NCBI RefSeq assembly: GCF_023197165.1
Contig: NZ_JALPRD010000003.1
Coordinates: 124,001-188,000, forward strand
From: Sphingopyxis sp. MSC1_008
Lineage (GTDB): Bacteria; Pseudomonadota; Alphaproteobacteria; Sphingomonadales; Sphingomonadaceae
Length of the DNA: 64,000 bases
Reading direction: 5' to 3'
The notes under the pieces are model-generated. The model saw only the letters and a program-made list of their open reading frames with translations. It searched no databases and was not told where the DNA came from. Below, piece after piece: positions 46,744 through 57,611 of this stretch. The first letter of the stretch is position 1, and every line of letters begins with the position of its first letter. Both the position numbers and the translations under genes were made by a program.

Positions 46744-47082
46744 TCAGTCGCCCTCGCCGGGTTCGGGCGAGAAGAGCGTCTCGAACTTGTTCTCGACGCC
46801 CTTATATTCGTCGGCGTCGGCAGGGGTTTCCTTCTTGACCGTGATGTTCGGCCATTCGGCGCTGAACTTGCTGTTCACTTCGAGCCACTTTTCCAGGCCG
46901 CTCTCGGTGTCGGGCAGGATCGCCTCGGCCGGGCACTCGGGTTCGCACACGCCGCAGTCGATGCATTCGTTCGGGTTGATGACGAGCATATTCTCGCCCT
47001 CATAGAAACAGTCGACGGGACACACCTCGACACAGTCCATATATTTGCACCGGACGCAGGCATCGGTGACGACATAGGTCAT
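46744..47082 (-). CDS. fdxA: 7Fe-type ferredoxin
   Basis: The 112-residue protein has nine cysteines (C9, C12, C17, C21, C25, C40, C43, C46, C50) in an N-terminal pair of cluster motifs, fitting a [3Fe-4S][4Fe-4S] FdxA-type ferredoxin. The C-terminal half is the usual long tail ([12 protein letters not shown]). It carries electrons in the cytoplasm; the partner is unknown. GGGAG precedes the start. Confidence 0.95.
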   Translation of the reverse strand: MTYVVTDACVRCKYMDCVEVCPVDCFYEGENMLVINPNECIDCGVCEPECPAEAILPDTESGLEKWLEVNSKFSAEWPNITVKKETPADADEYKGVENKFETLFSPEPGEGD

Positions 47083-47197
47083 GGGCTTTCGGCTCCCTCA
47101 GATGACGGCAATCGGGCCGTCAGGCTCTCAATATGGGCTCGCCTCTATGCCGCGTGACGGCGGTGCGTCAACGCTTAGCGACAGTTGCGAATCACTC

Positions 47198-47557
47198 TCA
47201 CTGAATAGGACGGTCGGGGCGCGCAGGGTGCAAAGCATTTCCATCGGCGCCGATAGCCGATGGTTCGGGCGGCAACGCCCCGGGATCGAGCCGCTGGTAA
47301 CAAGCCTGCGCCTCGGGCGCGGGGCCGCGGCGCAGCGGCAGCGAAAGCAGGCGGATCACCTCGATCCGCTCGCCGACTGGCAGAACGAGCGTCGATCCGG
47401 CGTGCACCGCGCACGACGAACGCGTGATGCGTCGCCCGTCGAGCCTTATATGCCCCGCTTCGACCATTGCCTGCGCGATGCTGCGCGATCGCGCGAAGCG
47501 CAGGAACCACAACAGCTTGTCCAGCCGGATGCTTCCCGCGGCACCCGGGCTCGCCAT
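47198..47557 (-). CDS. S4-domain RNA-binding protein (Hsp15-like)
   Basis: The 119-residue protein has an S4 RNA-binding motif: IRLDKLLWFLRFARSRSIAQAMVEAGHIRLDGRR at about 10-43. The family includes Hsp15, which binds free 50S subunits carrying nascent chains. The C-terminus is Pro-rich and short. It overlaps the SUV3-like helicase stop by one base (TGATG), so the two RNA proteins are coupled. Confidence 0.85.
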   Translation of the reverse strand: MASPGAAGSIRLDKLLWFLRFARSRSIAQAMVEAGHIRLDGRRITRSSCAVHAGSTLVLPVGERIEVIRLLSLPLRRGPAPEAQACYQRLDPGALPPEPSAIGADGNALHPARPDRPIQ

Positions 47558-50349
47558 CAGTCCTTGCGGCTCTCGGCAAGCAGCGCGGCGAGGCCGGCAA
47601 AGGGGCTGTTCGGCGACGGGCCGCGACGCGGCTGCCGGTCGGCGCGATCGGGGCGCGGCGGGCGCGGCGGGCGCGGCGCGTCGATACGGGGCTGGTCGGG
47701 CTTGCCGCGTTTGCCCTTCGCCTGATGCGCGGGCGGTCGCCTTGTTTCGCCGTTCGCGGTGCGCGGCGCCGCCTCGGCACTCTTGTGACGCGGATGCGGC
47801 TTGCGGCGCGGGCGTTTTTCGGCCGCCTTGCGCAGCCCCGACCAGCGCCAGCGCTGCAAGGCGGGTTCGCCGATGCTGCGGAAACCGAAGCTGCCGAGCA
47901 GCGCGCGGCGCGTCTCTTCGTCGAGCCCGAGCGAGGTCGCGAGCGCGGGGTCGATGACGAAGCCGGGCGGCGGCGCGGCGCTGACGCCCTCATGCTCGTC
48001 GTTCGCATGATCGTCGTGATGATCGTCGCGGCCGACCAGCGGCGCGGTCGGCGGCACCGCCGCTTGCATCCGCGCGGCATGCGCCTGGCGCGCGAGCTTT
48101 TCGGCCATATCGATACGCAACCAGCCCGATGCGCAGCGGCGGAATCCCGCGATCACCAGCCCGGCATGGCTGCCGGCCTTTTGCAGCACCGCGCCGTGCG
48201 GCGGCAGTGCGGGAACCGGCGCGCCCTGCTGCGCGGCGGTCAGCGCCGCGCGCCAGCGCACCGCCTCGGGCTTGAGCAATAGCGGATGAAAGAGGTCTAG
48301 CGAGCCGATCGTGAAGCCGAGCTTGCGCAGCTGCGGGCGCTCTTCGGGGGTGAGGGCGTTGAGCTGGTCCTCGACCGCGGCGCGGCCGATCGTCCCGCTG
48401 TTGTCGGTGAGCGCCGCGAGCAGTGCGCGCACGCGCGGCGGGGTGAAGAGGTCGCCCGCCGCCTCGCCCATCGCGGCGAGCGGCCCCGCGTGGCGCGCAA
48501 GCTGTTCGGCGACGAAGCGCTGGAGGCGTTCGGAAATTGCCTGCACCTGATGCAATTCGAGTCGCCGCAGCGACGGATCGATCTGGATCGCCGGCTGGAC
48601 GAACGTCGGCCCGCGCGCGAGCGTCGCGATCGCGTGGCCGTGCCAGGCGAGGCGCGGCGCCGTCCCCGGCTCGGCGATCAGCGACAATGCGCTGTCGTCG
48701 CCCTCGGCGAGCGCGGTCGCACGGCGCGCGAGTTCGGCGCGCAGATGCTTTTCGGCCGCCGCGAGCAGCATGCGATGGTCGCTCGCCTTGGCGACCGGAT
48801 CGACCTTGAACTGAAAGCCCTTGAGCGTCCCGATCGCCTCGCCGTCGACCGCGACGGTGCCGTCGGCGCCGACCGCGACGGGCAGTGCGGCGCCCCGCTG
48901 CCCCGCATCGCGGAGCAGCAGCGCGAGCCGCCGGTCGACGAAGCGCTGCGCCAGCGCGGCGTGCAGCGCATCGGACAAGCGCGATTCGAGCGCCTGCGTT
49001 TGCTCGGTCCATCCCGCGGCACCCGCGATCCAGTCGCCGCGCTGCGCGATGAAGCAGAGCGTACGCACCGCCGCGATGCGGCTCGCGAGCTGGTCGATAT
49101 CGCCCTCGACATCGTTGAGGCGCGCGAGGCGACGTGCGAACCAGTCGGGGTCGATCATCCCGTCGCCGTTCGTGCGCCACTGCCACAGCTTGAAGACGGT
49201 GCGGCTGTGGTGTTCGGCGCCCAATTGCTCGAAATCGGGGAGACCGCAGACGTCCCACAATCGCTGCACCGCGTCGAAATCGCCGCCGCGCGCGCGCACT
49301 TCCATGTCGCCCGCGAGATGCTTGAGCACTGCGATGTCAACCGCCTCGGGCGCGGCGCGCAGCATCGGCTGGTTCGGTGGCTGCGCGAGGTCGGACAAAA
49401 GCTGGTCGAGCGAGCCAAAGCCCGGGGTCGGGTTGCGCCAGAACAGGCTCGCGAGCGGCGGGAAATGATGACCCTCGATTGCGTGGATTTCCTCGGGGGT
49501 GAAGCCCCCCTGCGGCAGCCCGACGGTGCCGAAGCCGCCGTCCTGCTGGTGGCGCCCGGCGCGCCCCGCGATCTGCGCCATCTCCGAAACCGTCAGCCGG
49601 CGGAGGCGCCGCCCGTCGAATTTCTGCAGGCTCGCGAAGGCGACATGCTGGACGTCGAGATTGAGCCCCATGCCGATTGCGTCGGTCGCGACGAGATAAT
49701 CGACCTCGCCCGCCTCGAACATCGCGACCTGCGCATTGCGCGTCTTGGGGCTGAGCGCCCCCATCACCACGGCGGCGCCACCCGAAAAGCGGCGCAGCAT
49801 TTCGGCGATCGCGTAGACTTCCTCGGCGGAGAAGGCGACGATCGCCGAGCGTTTGGGGAGGCGCGAGAGCTTCGACGACCCGGCGTAGCTTAGGGTCGAA
49901 AAGCGCGGCCGCGTGATGATCTCGGCCTCGGGCACCAGGCCCTTGACCAGCCCTCTTATGCTCGCCGAGCCGAGGACCATCGTCTCCTCGCGCCCGCGCG
50001 CGCGCAGCAGCCGGTCGGTGAAGACATGGCCGCGCTCGGGATCGGCGCCGAGCTGCGCCTCGTCGATCCCGACAAAGGCGACGTCGCGCTCGACCGGAAG
50101 TGCTTCCATCGTGCCGAGCAGGTAGCGGGCATCGGGTGGCAGGATTCGCTCTTCGCCGGTGACGAGTCCCACCTGCGCGGCGCCCTTGATCGCGACGACG
50201 CGGTCGTAAACCTCGCGCGCCAGCAGGCGCAGCGGAAAGCCGATCATGCCGCTCGAATGGGCGGTCAGGCGCTCGACCGCCAAATGGGTTTTGCCGGTGT
50301 TGGTGGGGCCAAGGACAGCCTTGACCGGCTGGGAGGAGGATGACGTCAT
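47557..50349 (-). CDS. SUV3-like RNA helicase with long basic tail
   Basis: The 930-residue superfamily 2 helicase has Walker A GPTNTGKT at 14-21, motif II DEAQ in VGIDEAQLGADPERG, and motif VI QIAGRAGRHQQDG. This arrangement matches Suv3/mitochondrial-type helicases found in alphaproteobacteria. The last 130 or so residues are low-complexity and basic/Pro-rich (RPRRKPHPRHK, PRPPRPPRPDR), likely for RNA binding. The start at 50349 drops an unsupported N-terminal extension. The physiological RNA target is unknown; RNA decay is the family expectation. Confidence 0.88.
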   Translation of the reverse strand: MTSSSSQPVKAVLGPTNTGKTHLAVERLTAHSSGMIGFPLRLLAREVYDRVVAIKGAAQVGLVTGEERILPPDARYLLGTMEALPVERDVAFVGIDEAQLGADPERGHVFTDRLLRARGREETMVLGSASIRGLVKGLVPEAEIITRPRFSTLSYAGSSKLSRLPKRSAIVAFSAEEVYAIAEMLRRFSGGAAVVMGALSPKTRNAQVAMFEAGEVDYLVATDAIGMGLNLDVQHVAFASLQKFDGRRLRRLTVSEMAQIAGRAGRHQQDGGFGTVGLPQGGFTPEEIHAIEGHHFPPLASLFWRNPTPGFGSLDQLLSDLAQPPNQPMLRAAPEAVDIAVLKHLAGDMEVRARGGDFDAVQRLWDVCGLPDFEQLGAEHHSRTVFKLWQWRTNGDGMIDPDWFARRLARLNDVEGDIDQLASRIAAVRTLCFIAQRGDWIAGAAGWTEQTQALESRLSDALHAALAQRFVDRRLALLLRDAGQRGAALPVAVGADGTVAVDGEAIGTLKGFQFKVDPVAKASDHRMLLAAAEKHLRAELARRATALAEGDDSALSLIAEPGTAPRLAWHGHAIATLARGPTFVQPAIQIDPSLRRLELHQVQAISERLQRFVAEQLARHAGPLAAMGEAAGDLFTPPRVRALLAALTDNSGTIGRAAVEDQLNALTPEERPQLRKLGFTIGSLDLFHPLLLKPEAVRWRAALTAAQQGAPVPALPPHGAVLQKAGSHAGLVIAGFRRCASGWLRIDMAEKLARQAHAARMQAAVPPTAPLVGRDDHHDDHANDEHEGVSAAPPPGFVIDPALATSLGLDEETRRALLGSFGFRSIGEPALQRWRWSGLRKAAEKRPRRKPHPRHKSAEAAPRTANGETRRPPAHQAKGKRGKPDQPRIDAPRPPRPPRPDRADRQPRRGPSPNSPFAGLAALLAESRKD

Positions 50350-50593
50350 TTTCTTGGCCGCCAAGCTGGCATGGGCGCGGGCGCGGCGCAACAGCCGATC
50401 GCCTCGTGGCAGGATGGAGGCCGATTTTTTCCACACTGTTGCATAATATCCCGGCCCCGCCACGCCTTGCCGCAACGCGCCGCGGCAAATCGGCCATTAA
50501 ATTGACTTTAACGGTCTTTCTTTACAGACAACGCCTCGAAAACATCATTCGGCAGCCGGGTATAAGGGAGGCTGGCCGAGCGGGGGTTGCAAT

Positions 50594-52168
50594 TTGTTCC
50601 AGCGTCACGAACCCATCGCGGGGATGTCCGGCAACGCGGCCGCCCTCACGATGTCGCAAGCGATCCCGCTGCGGCGTGCCGATTCCGATGCCGAACCGCA
50701 GCTCGGCTGGCGCGACCGGCTCGCAGAGCTCGACCTTGTTCCCGACCTTGGCGATAACATCGGTTCGGCCGAATGGTGGCGCGGCCTTGCGACATTAACC
50801 CTGCTGTGCGGCACCGCGATCGCGACCTTCCCCGGCATCCAGCCGCTTCAAGTCGGCGGAACGCCCGCGCTCGACGCCGCCGATTTCAACGAAGCGCGCG
50901 CGCAGATGATCGTGCCGCTCGCTTTCGGCGGCGACACCGGGCGTCATATGGCGGCGACCGACGCCGTCCGCCCGCTCACGCAAACCCCTGAACGACCGCA
51001 AATCGAACTCACCGCCACCCTCGGCAGCGGCGACAGCTTTGCGCGCCTGCTCGAACGCTCGGGCGTCGGCAGCAGCGAGGCGCAGGCGCTGGCGCGCCAG
51101 GTGTCGGGCGCGGTTCCGCTCGCCGACATCGCGCCAGGCACGCGTATCGACCTGATCCTCGGCCGCCGCGCCGCGCGCACCATGCCGCGCCCAGTCGAGG
51201 CGCTCGCAATGCGCGCACGCTTCGACCTGCGCATCGAAATGGAGCGGCAGGGCGGCCAACTCGTGATGCGGCGCATCCCGATCGCGGTCGACGCGACCCC
51301 GCTGCGCATCCGCGGCCGGGTCGGCGACAGCCTCTATCGTTCGGCACGTGCCGCCGGCGCGCCGCCGCAGGCGATCCAGTCGTACCTTCGCGTCGTCGGC
51401 AAGCAGATTTCGGTCGGCAGCGACATTCGCGCCGGCGACGAGTTCGACATCATCGTCGATTACCGCCGCGCCGAAACGGGCGAGACCGAGACGGGCAAAC
51501 TGCTCTACGCCGGGCTCATCCGCGGCGGCAAACCGAAACTCTCGATGCTCGAATGGAATGTCGACGGCCGGACCCAATGGTTCGAGGCGTCGGGCGTCGG
51601 CGAACAGCGCGGCGGCATGACGCGACCGACGAATGGCCGCGTGACCTCGACTTTCGGCATGCGCCGCCACCCGATCCTCGGCTACAAGCGCATGCACAGC
51701 GGCATGGACTTCGGCGGCGGCTATGGCGCGCCGATCTATGCCGTCACCGACGGCGTCGTGACGATCGCCGGACGCCACGGCGGCTTCGGCAATTATGTGA
51801 AGCTCAATCACGGCAACGGTCTCGGCACCGGCTATGGGCATATGAGCCGCGTCGCGGTGCGCTCGGGCCAGCGCGTGCGTCGCGGGCAGGTGATCGGCTA
51901 TATCGGTTCGACCGGCCTCTCGACCGGCCCGCACCTCCATTACGAACTGTATCGCAACGGCCGCGCGGTCAATCCGTCGTCGGTGACGTTCGTTACGCGC
52001 GCGCTGCTCGAAGGCAAGGCGCTCGCCGATTTCCGCGCGCGCATCCGGTCGCTGACATCGATCGCGCCGGGCGCCGCACTCACCCCGATCGCGCCGAAGC
52101 AGGTCGAGGGACCGAAGCTCGGCAGCCTTGCCGACGTCGCCTCGAAACGCGCCGAGGGCGGGATTTAG
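50594..52168 (+). CDS. M23-family peptidoglycan endopeptidase
   Basis: The 524-residue protein has a membrane segment near 66-82. A LysM- or OapA-like middle domain (SLYRSARAAGAPPQAIQSYLRVVG) leads to a C-terminal M23 domain with HSGMDFGGGYG, GYGHMSRV and HLHYELY, the zinc and catalytic residues of lysostaphin-type enzymes. It cuts peptide cross-links in the cell wall. The best start is TTG 50594 with GGGGG at 7 bases; ATG 50624 is too close to its ribosome site. Confidence 0.88.
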   Translation: MFQRHEPIAGMSGNAAALTMSQAIPLRRADSDAEPQLGWRDRLAELDLVPDLGDNIGSAEWWRGLATLTLLCGTAIATFPGIQPLQVGGTPALDAADFNEARAQMIVPLAFGGDTGRHMAATDAVRPLTQTPERPQIELTATLGSGDSFARLLERSGVGSSEAQALARQVSGAVPLADIAPGTRIDLILGRRAARTMPRPVEALAMRARFDLRIEMERQGGQLVMRRIPIAVDATPLRIRGRVGDSLYRSARAAGAPPQAIQSYLRVVGKQISVGSDIRAGDEFDIIVDYRRAETGETETGKLLYAGLIRGGKPKLSMLEWNVDGRTQWFEASGVGEQRGGMTRPTNGRVTSTFGMRRHPILGYKRMHSGMDFGGGYGAPIYAVTDGVVTIAGRHGGFGNYVKLNHGNGLGTGYGHMSRVAVRSGQRVRRGQVIGYIGSTGLSTGPHLHYELYRNGRAVNPSSVTFVTRALLEGKALADFRARIRSLTSIAPGAALTPIAPKQVEGPKLGSLADVASKRAEGGI

Positions 52169-52177
52169 CGGGTTACG

Positions 52178-53347
<1,170 letters not shown>

Positions 53348-53351
53348 TCGC

Positions 53352-55601
53352 GTGATCGGTTCCGCATCGCCGCGCCGCTGGCTGTTCGTGCTGACGATTC
53401 TCGTCGGCAGCTTCCTGCTTTTCCTTGTCCAGCCGATGGTCGCGCGCATGGTGCTGCCCAAATTGGGCGGCGCACCCGCGGTGTGGAACAGCGCGATGCT
53501 CGTCTATCAGGCGCTGCTGCTCGGCGGCTACGCCTATGCGCACTGGCTCGGGCGGTTCACCGTGCGGCGACAGGCGGTCATCCACCTCGCGCTCTTCCTC
53601 GTCGCGGCGCTCTGGCTCCCGATCGGCATTGCCCAGATCGCGGCACCGGGGCCGGGGCAGGAGGCGCTGTGGGTGCCCTTGCTGCTGCTTGCGTCGATCG
53701 GCCCCGTTTTCTTCGTCGTCTCGGCGCAGGCGCCGTTGATGCAGCGCTGGTTCGCTGCCGACGCGCGCGCGGGCGATCCCTATTATCTCTATGCCGCCTC
53801 GAACCTCGGCAGCTTCGCCGGCCTCATCAGCTATCCGGCGCTCGTCGAGCCGACGATGCCGCTCGCGGCGCAGAGCTGGGGTTGGACCGCGGGTTACGCG
53901 CTTCTCGTCCTGCTCGTTGCGGGGGCCGCGGCGGCGCGCTGGCACGGCGGTGCCGAGGCGCATGCCGCGATCACCGACGAACCGCGCCCGAGCCTGCGCC
54001 GCCAGCTCCACTGGCTGCTGATCGCGGCGGTGCCGTCGGGGCTGATGCTGTCGACGACGACACATCTTACCACCGATATCGTCGCGATGCCGCTGCTCTG
54101 GGTGCTGCCGCTCGGCCTCTATCTGCTCAGCTTCGTGATCGCCTTTTCGACGATGGAGCGGCCGACGCAGATCATCACGCTGATCGCGCCGGTCGTGCTG
54201 CTCGCGGTCGGCGGGCTCGGGCTATTGAGCTCGGGCGGCGGGTCGATGATGGTCGCACTCGCCAGCCTCGCGATGCTGTTCGTCGTCGCGACCGCGCTCC
54301 ACGGCTATCTCTATCACCTCCGTCCGGCGGCGCAGCACCTGACGCTCTTTTATCTCATCATGTCGGCGGGCGGTGTGCTCGGCGGGCTGTTCGCGGCGCT
54401 GTTCGCGCCGCTGATTTTCGACTGGGTCTATGAGCATCCGCTGCTGATCCTCGCCGCGGCGATCCTGCTGCCGCTCCCCGCGCTCCTTCCGTGGGACAAA
54501 TGGTTGGGACTCGAAGCGAAAACCGCGCGTGTCGTGGCCGCGGCGCTCGTCGCGATCGCCGCCTTCGGTGCGTGGCATATGGTCGGCGACTGGACCGGCC
54601 GGCTCGACAGCGCGACGACGTCGTGGGGCATCGTGATCTTCGTCATCGGCATGCTCGTCATCGGCTGGCGCTGGGCCTATGTGCCCGTGCTCGCATTGCT
54701 GATGATCGGCGTCGGCGGCTGGGACACGATCCAGGAAAGCTTCACCGACGCGCGCGTGCGCAGCTATTTCGGCGTCTACACCGTCACCGACTATCCCCAA
54801 TCGAACCAGCGCCGCCTCGCGCACGGCACAACGCTCCACGGGCTCCAGCGCACCGACGCCGCGCACCGGCGCGATCCGACGACCTATTATGGCCACCAGT
54901 CGGGGGTCGGGCTGACGCTCGATAAGGTGGGGGCGCTCGCCGGGCCGAATGCGTCGGTCGGCATCGTCGGGCTGGGGGCGGGCACGCTCGCCTGTTACCG
55001 GAGGCCCGGCCAGCATTGGACGATCTTCGAGATCGATCCGGTGATGGTCGACATCGCGCGTGACCCGTCGAAATTCACCTTCCTGTCCGATTGCGCCGCC
55101 GACACGCCGATCGTCATCGGCGACGCGCGGCTGCAACTTGCCAACCAGCCCGCGGGACATTTCGACGTCATCGTCATCGACGCCTTCTCTTCCGACGCGA
55201 TCCCGCTGCACCTGCTGACCAAGGAAGCGATCGGCATTTATGCGCGCGCGCTGAAGCCCGACGGGATCCTGCTCGTCCATATCTCGAACCGCTTCTTCGA
55301 TCTGGAGCCGGTGCTGGCGGCGGAGGCGAAGGCGCGCGGCTGGACGAGCGCGATCCGGATGGACCCGGGCCCGATCGACGAATATGGCGACCTGACGGGA
55401 TCGAACTGGGTCGCACTGACCGCGACGCCGCAGCGAATGCAGCAATTGACCGGCGGGATCAGGCCGCGCAAGGATTCGCGCGACCTCGACGCGTGGGTGC
55501 CGCTCGACGCGCGCCCCGGTTTCACCCGCTGGACCGACGATTATGCCTCGACGCTGCCGGTCCTGATCTGGAAGAATATCATCGGAGGCCGCGACGAATG
55601 A
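53352..55601 (+). CDS. Fused MFS-like membrane / spermidine synthase-like protein
   Basis: The 749-residue protein has roughly the first 450 residues as many membrane segments and a soluble C-terminal domain with spermidine synthase features (GIVGLGAGTLACY near 535-547, IFEIDPVMVD, VIDAFSSDAIPLHLL). Such fusions are widespread; whether they make polyamines is unproven. GTG at 53352 is the only start that keeps the first membrane segment; its ribosome site is weak. It is coupled to the next gene through ATGA. Confidence 0.85.
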   Translation: MIGSASPRRWLFVLTILVGSFLLFLVQPMVARMVLPKLGGAPAVWNSAMLVYQALLLGGYAYAHWLGRFTVRRQAVIHLALFLVAALWLPIGIAQIAAPGPGQEALWVPLLLLASIGPVFFVVSAQAPLMQRWFAADARAGDPYYLYAASNLGSFAGLISYPALVEPTMPLAAQSWGWTAGYALLVLLVAGAAAARWHGGAEAHAAITDEPRPSLRRQLHWLLIAAVPSGLMLSTTTHLTTDIVAMPLLWVLPLGLYLLSFVIAFSTMERPTQIITLIAPVVLLAVGGLGLLSSGGGSMMVALASLAMLFVVATALHGYLYHLRPAAQHLTLFYLIMSAGGVLGGLFAALFAPLIFDWVYEHPLLILAAAILLPLPALLPWDKWLGLEAKTARVVAAALVAIAAFGAWHMVGDWTGRLDSATTSWGIVIFVIGMLVIGWRWAYVPVLALLMIGVGGWDTIQESFTDARVRSYFGVYTVTDYPQSNQRRLAHGTTLHGLQRTDAAHRRDPTTYYGHQSGVGLTLDKVGALAGPNASVGIVGLGAGTLACYRRPGQHWTIFEIDPVMVDIARDPSKFTFLSDCAADTPIVIGDARLQLANQPAGHFDVIVIDAFSSDAIPLHLLTKEAIGIYARALKPDGILLVHISNRFFDLEPVLAAEAKARGWTSAIRMDPGPIDEYGDLTGSNWVALTATPQRMQQLTGGIRPRKDSRDLDAWVPLDARPGFTRWTDDYASTLPVLIWKNIIGGRDE

Positions 55602-56146
55602 CCGACATCAGCATCATCAGCGTCAATGGCAAGACGCCACAGATCGACCCGAGCGCCTTTATCGCGCCGGGATGCCGCATCATCGGCGACGTGACGATCG
55701 GGCCCGACGTCAGCATCTGGTATAATTGCGTGCTGCGCGCCGACGTCAGCCGCATCGTCGTCGGCGCGCGCTCGAACATCCAGGACGGCAGCGTCGTCCA
55801 TTGCGACGGCCCGATGCCGCACCGTCCCGAGGGTTTCCCGACGATCATCGGCGAGGATGTGCTGATCGGCCATTTGGCGATGGTGCATGGCTGCACGCTC
55901 GCCGATCGCGCCTTTGTCGGGCTGAAGGCAACGGTAATGAACGGGTGCCGGATCGGCAGCGACGCGATGCTCGCCGCGGGCGCGTTGCTCACCGAAAATA
56001 AGGAAATTCCGACCCGCGAGCTCTGGGCGGGCTCACCCGCGCGGCGGGTGCGCGAGATCGACGATGCGCAGGCGGCCGGCATGCAACTGGGCGTCGCGCA
56101 TTATGTGATGAACGGCCGCATGCACAAGGCGGCGATCGATCAATAA
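55598..56146 (+). CDS. Gamma-class carbonic anhydrase family protein
   Basis: The 182-residue left-handed beta-helix protein has hexapeptide repeats and metal histidines H68 (VVHCDG), H92 and H97 (IGHLAMVHGCT). It belongs to the gamma carbonic anhydrase group with short loops, close to PaaY and CaiE types; true carbonic anhydrase activity is not certain. The ATG at 55598 overlaps the previous stop, with GGAGG upstream. Confidence 0.92.
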   Translation: MTDISIISVNGKTPQIDPSAFIAPGCRIIGDVTIGPDVSIWYNCVLRADVSRIVVGARSNIQDGSVVHCDGPMPHRPEGFPTIIGEDVLIGHLAMVHGCTLADRAFVGLKATVMNGCRIGSDAMLAAGALLTENKEIPTRELWAGSPARRVREIDDAQAAGMQLGVAHYVMNGRMHKAAIDQ

Positions 56147-56147
56147 T

Positions 56148-56225
56148 CGTCGCTCCCGCGAAGGCGGGGGCCGCTGGAGATGTAGCGTAAGGCCGATGGC
56201 GGCCCCCGCCTTCGCGGGGGCGACG
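56148..56225. repeat. Paired-hairpin intergenic repeat (CGTCGCYCC type)
   Basis: The arms match 34181-34258, apart from a CGTCGCTCCCGC start. The core is related, in reverse complement, to the core at 36672-36749. It begins one base after the carbonic anhydrase stop. Confidence 0.88.
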
Positions 56226-56228
56226 GAC

Positions 56229-56268
56229 AAAAAAAGGGCGCTCCGGTTTTCCGAAGCGCCCTTTCTTT
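56229..56268. terminator. Bidirectional Rho-independent terminator
   Basis: The GGGCGCT/AGCGCCC stem with an inner CGG/CCG pair and a TTTT loop lies between seven A residues and TTTCTTT. It ends the carbonic anhydrase transcript and the convergent PuuD-like gene. Confidence 0.9.
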
Positions 56269-56285
56269 AAGCGTCGCCAGTCGGC

Positions 56286-56858
56286 TTAGCTGAAGTTCAC
56301 CATCGCATAGAGCATCGGGATCGACAGCAAGGTGTTGGTCCGCGAAAAGATCATTGCGGTCCGCGCGGCCTTTGCCTTGGTTGCATCGTCGGCTTCGACG
56401 ATGCCCAGTGCCTTCTTCTGGTTCGGCCAGATCAGGAACCAGACGTTGAACGCCATGATCAGGCCCAGCCACATGCCGACGCCGATCAGCTTGTACGGAT
56501 CCTGAAGACCCAGCGCAGGCGCGAGATATTTCGCATGACCCGCGATTGCGAGGCCCAGCAGCACGGTGACCAGCGCCGCCCAGCGGAACCAGAACAGCGC
56601 GGCGGGGGCGATATGCTTGCCGACCGCGGGTTTCAGCTCGGCCGGAATCTTCGGCATCGTCGGCATCTGGACGAAGTTGAAATAGTAAAGCAGGCCGATC
56701 CACAGCACGCCGAAGAAGGTGTGCAGCCAGCGCATGATCGCATTGCCCGCGGCGACCCCGTCCTCGAAATTCTGGCCGTTCAGGCACAGCATCAGGATGA
56801 TCGCGAGCACGAGCCCCGTGCCCAACACCGCGTGCAGGTTTCCGAAAAATTTATCCAT
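56286..56858 (-). CDS. Membrane protein of the urate hydroxylase PuuD-like family
   Basis: The 190-residue protein has about four membrane segments (near 10-27, 43-63, 88-108 and 125-143). WLHTFFGVLWIGLLYYFNFVQMPTMPKIP resembles the N-terminal membrane domain of urate oxidase-like PuuD proteins. The cytochrome-c domain of full PuuD is absent, and no purine-degradation genes are nearby, so the true substrate is doubtful. It lies downstream of the ispZ operon but is separated by 81 bases. Confidence 0.6.
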   Translation of the reverse strand: MDKFFGNLHAVLGTGLVLAIILMLCLNGQNFEDGVAAGNAIMRWLHTFFGVLWIGLLYYFNFVQMPTMPKIPAELKPAVGKHIAPAALFWFRWAALVTVLLGLAIAGHAKYLAPALGLQDPYKLIGVGMWLGLIMAFNVWFLIWPNQKKALGIVEADDATKAKAARTAMIFSRTNTLLSIPMLYAMVNFS

Positions 56859-56939
56859 GGCAGTTCCCCCTGTTTATCGCGGCGCCGCGTGCGACCCGGT
56901 GCCGGTGACGCAGCTATGCCAGCGCGGCGGGGAAATGCA

Positions 56940-57611
56940 TCAACTTTTGTCGGTTGCCGCTTCCTCGGGAACGGCGAGGCCGTTCTTCAGCATCACCGGA
57001 ACCTGGCTGAAAGTGAAGAGGAAGGAGAGGGCGGTGACGCCCCAGACCTTGATCGTCAGCCACAGGTCGAAACTCATCTGCTTCGCCTGGATCATCTCGT
57101 ACATCACATGATTGGCGATACCGAGCGCGGCGAAGAACAGCCCCCAATTGCGCGACAGAAGCAGCCAGCCGCGATCGGTGAGCCCCTCGAGCGCCGACTG
57201 CAGCAGATATTTGAGCATCGGTTTCTTGAACCAGTATCCGCCGAGCAGCAGCGCGGCGAAGGCGCCATAGATGATCGTCGGCTTCATCACGATAAAGCGC
57301 TCGTCGTGGAACCAGATGGTCAGCGCGCCGAAGCCGAGGACGAGGATGCTCGACATCCACAGCATCGGCGAAATCTTGCCGAGCTTCCACTTCGACACCG
57401 CCATCGCGATGACGATCGCGACCATGAAGGCGACCGTGCCCTTGATCGCCGCGGTCGTCGCGGCAAACGCGCCTTCGCCGCCCGAAGAGAATTTATAGGC
57501 GAGGAAGAAGACGAGCAACGGCCCGAAATCGATCACGAAGTTGAGCCAGCCATGTTTCGCCGGCGGCGGTGCGGGGACGGCTTCGGGGCCAGTGGGAAGC
57601 ACGTCACTCAT
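56940..57611 (-). CDS. ispZ: Septation/inner membrane protein IspZ (YciB)
   Basis: The 223-residue protein has five or more membrane segments and the family signatures NFVIDFGPLLVFFLAYKF, GFGALTIWFHDERFIVMKPTIIY and RNWGLFFAALGIANHVMYE. Members help cell-envelope integrity and division. It overlaps ftsY by four bases (ATGA), as the last gene of the dapF-mtaB-ftsY-ispZ operon. Confidence 0.95.
   Translation of the reverse strand: MSDVLPTGPEAVPAPPPAKHGWLNFVIDFGPLLVFFLAYKFSSGGEGAFAATTAAIKGTVAFMVAIVIAMAVSKWKLGKISPMLWMSSILVLGFGALTIWFHDERFIVMKPTIIYGAFAALLLGGYWFKKPMLKYLLQSALEGLTDRGWLLLSRNWGLFFAALGIANHVMYEMIQAKQMSFDLWLTIKVWGVTALSFLFTFSQVPVMLKNGLAVPEEAATDKS

Noticed and set aside
50565..50593. tRNA-like stretch GGCTGGCCGAGCGGG resembling a Ser/Leu tRNA D-arm
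   Set aside because: No anticodon or T-arm follows; the coding frame of the M23 gene begins at once.
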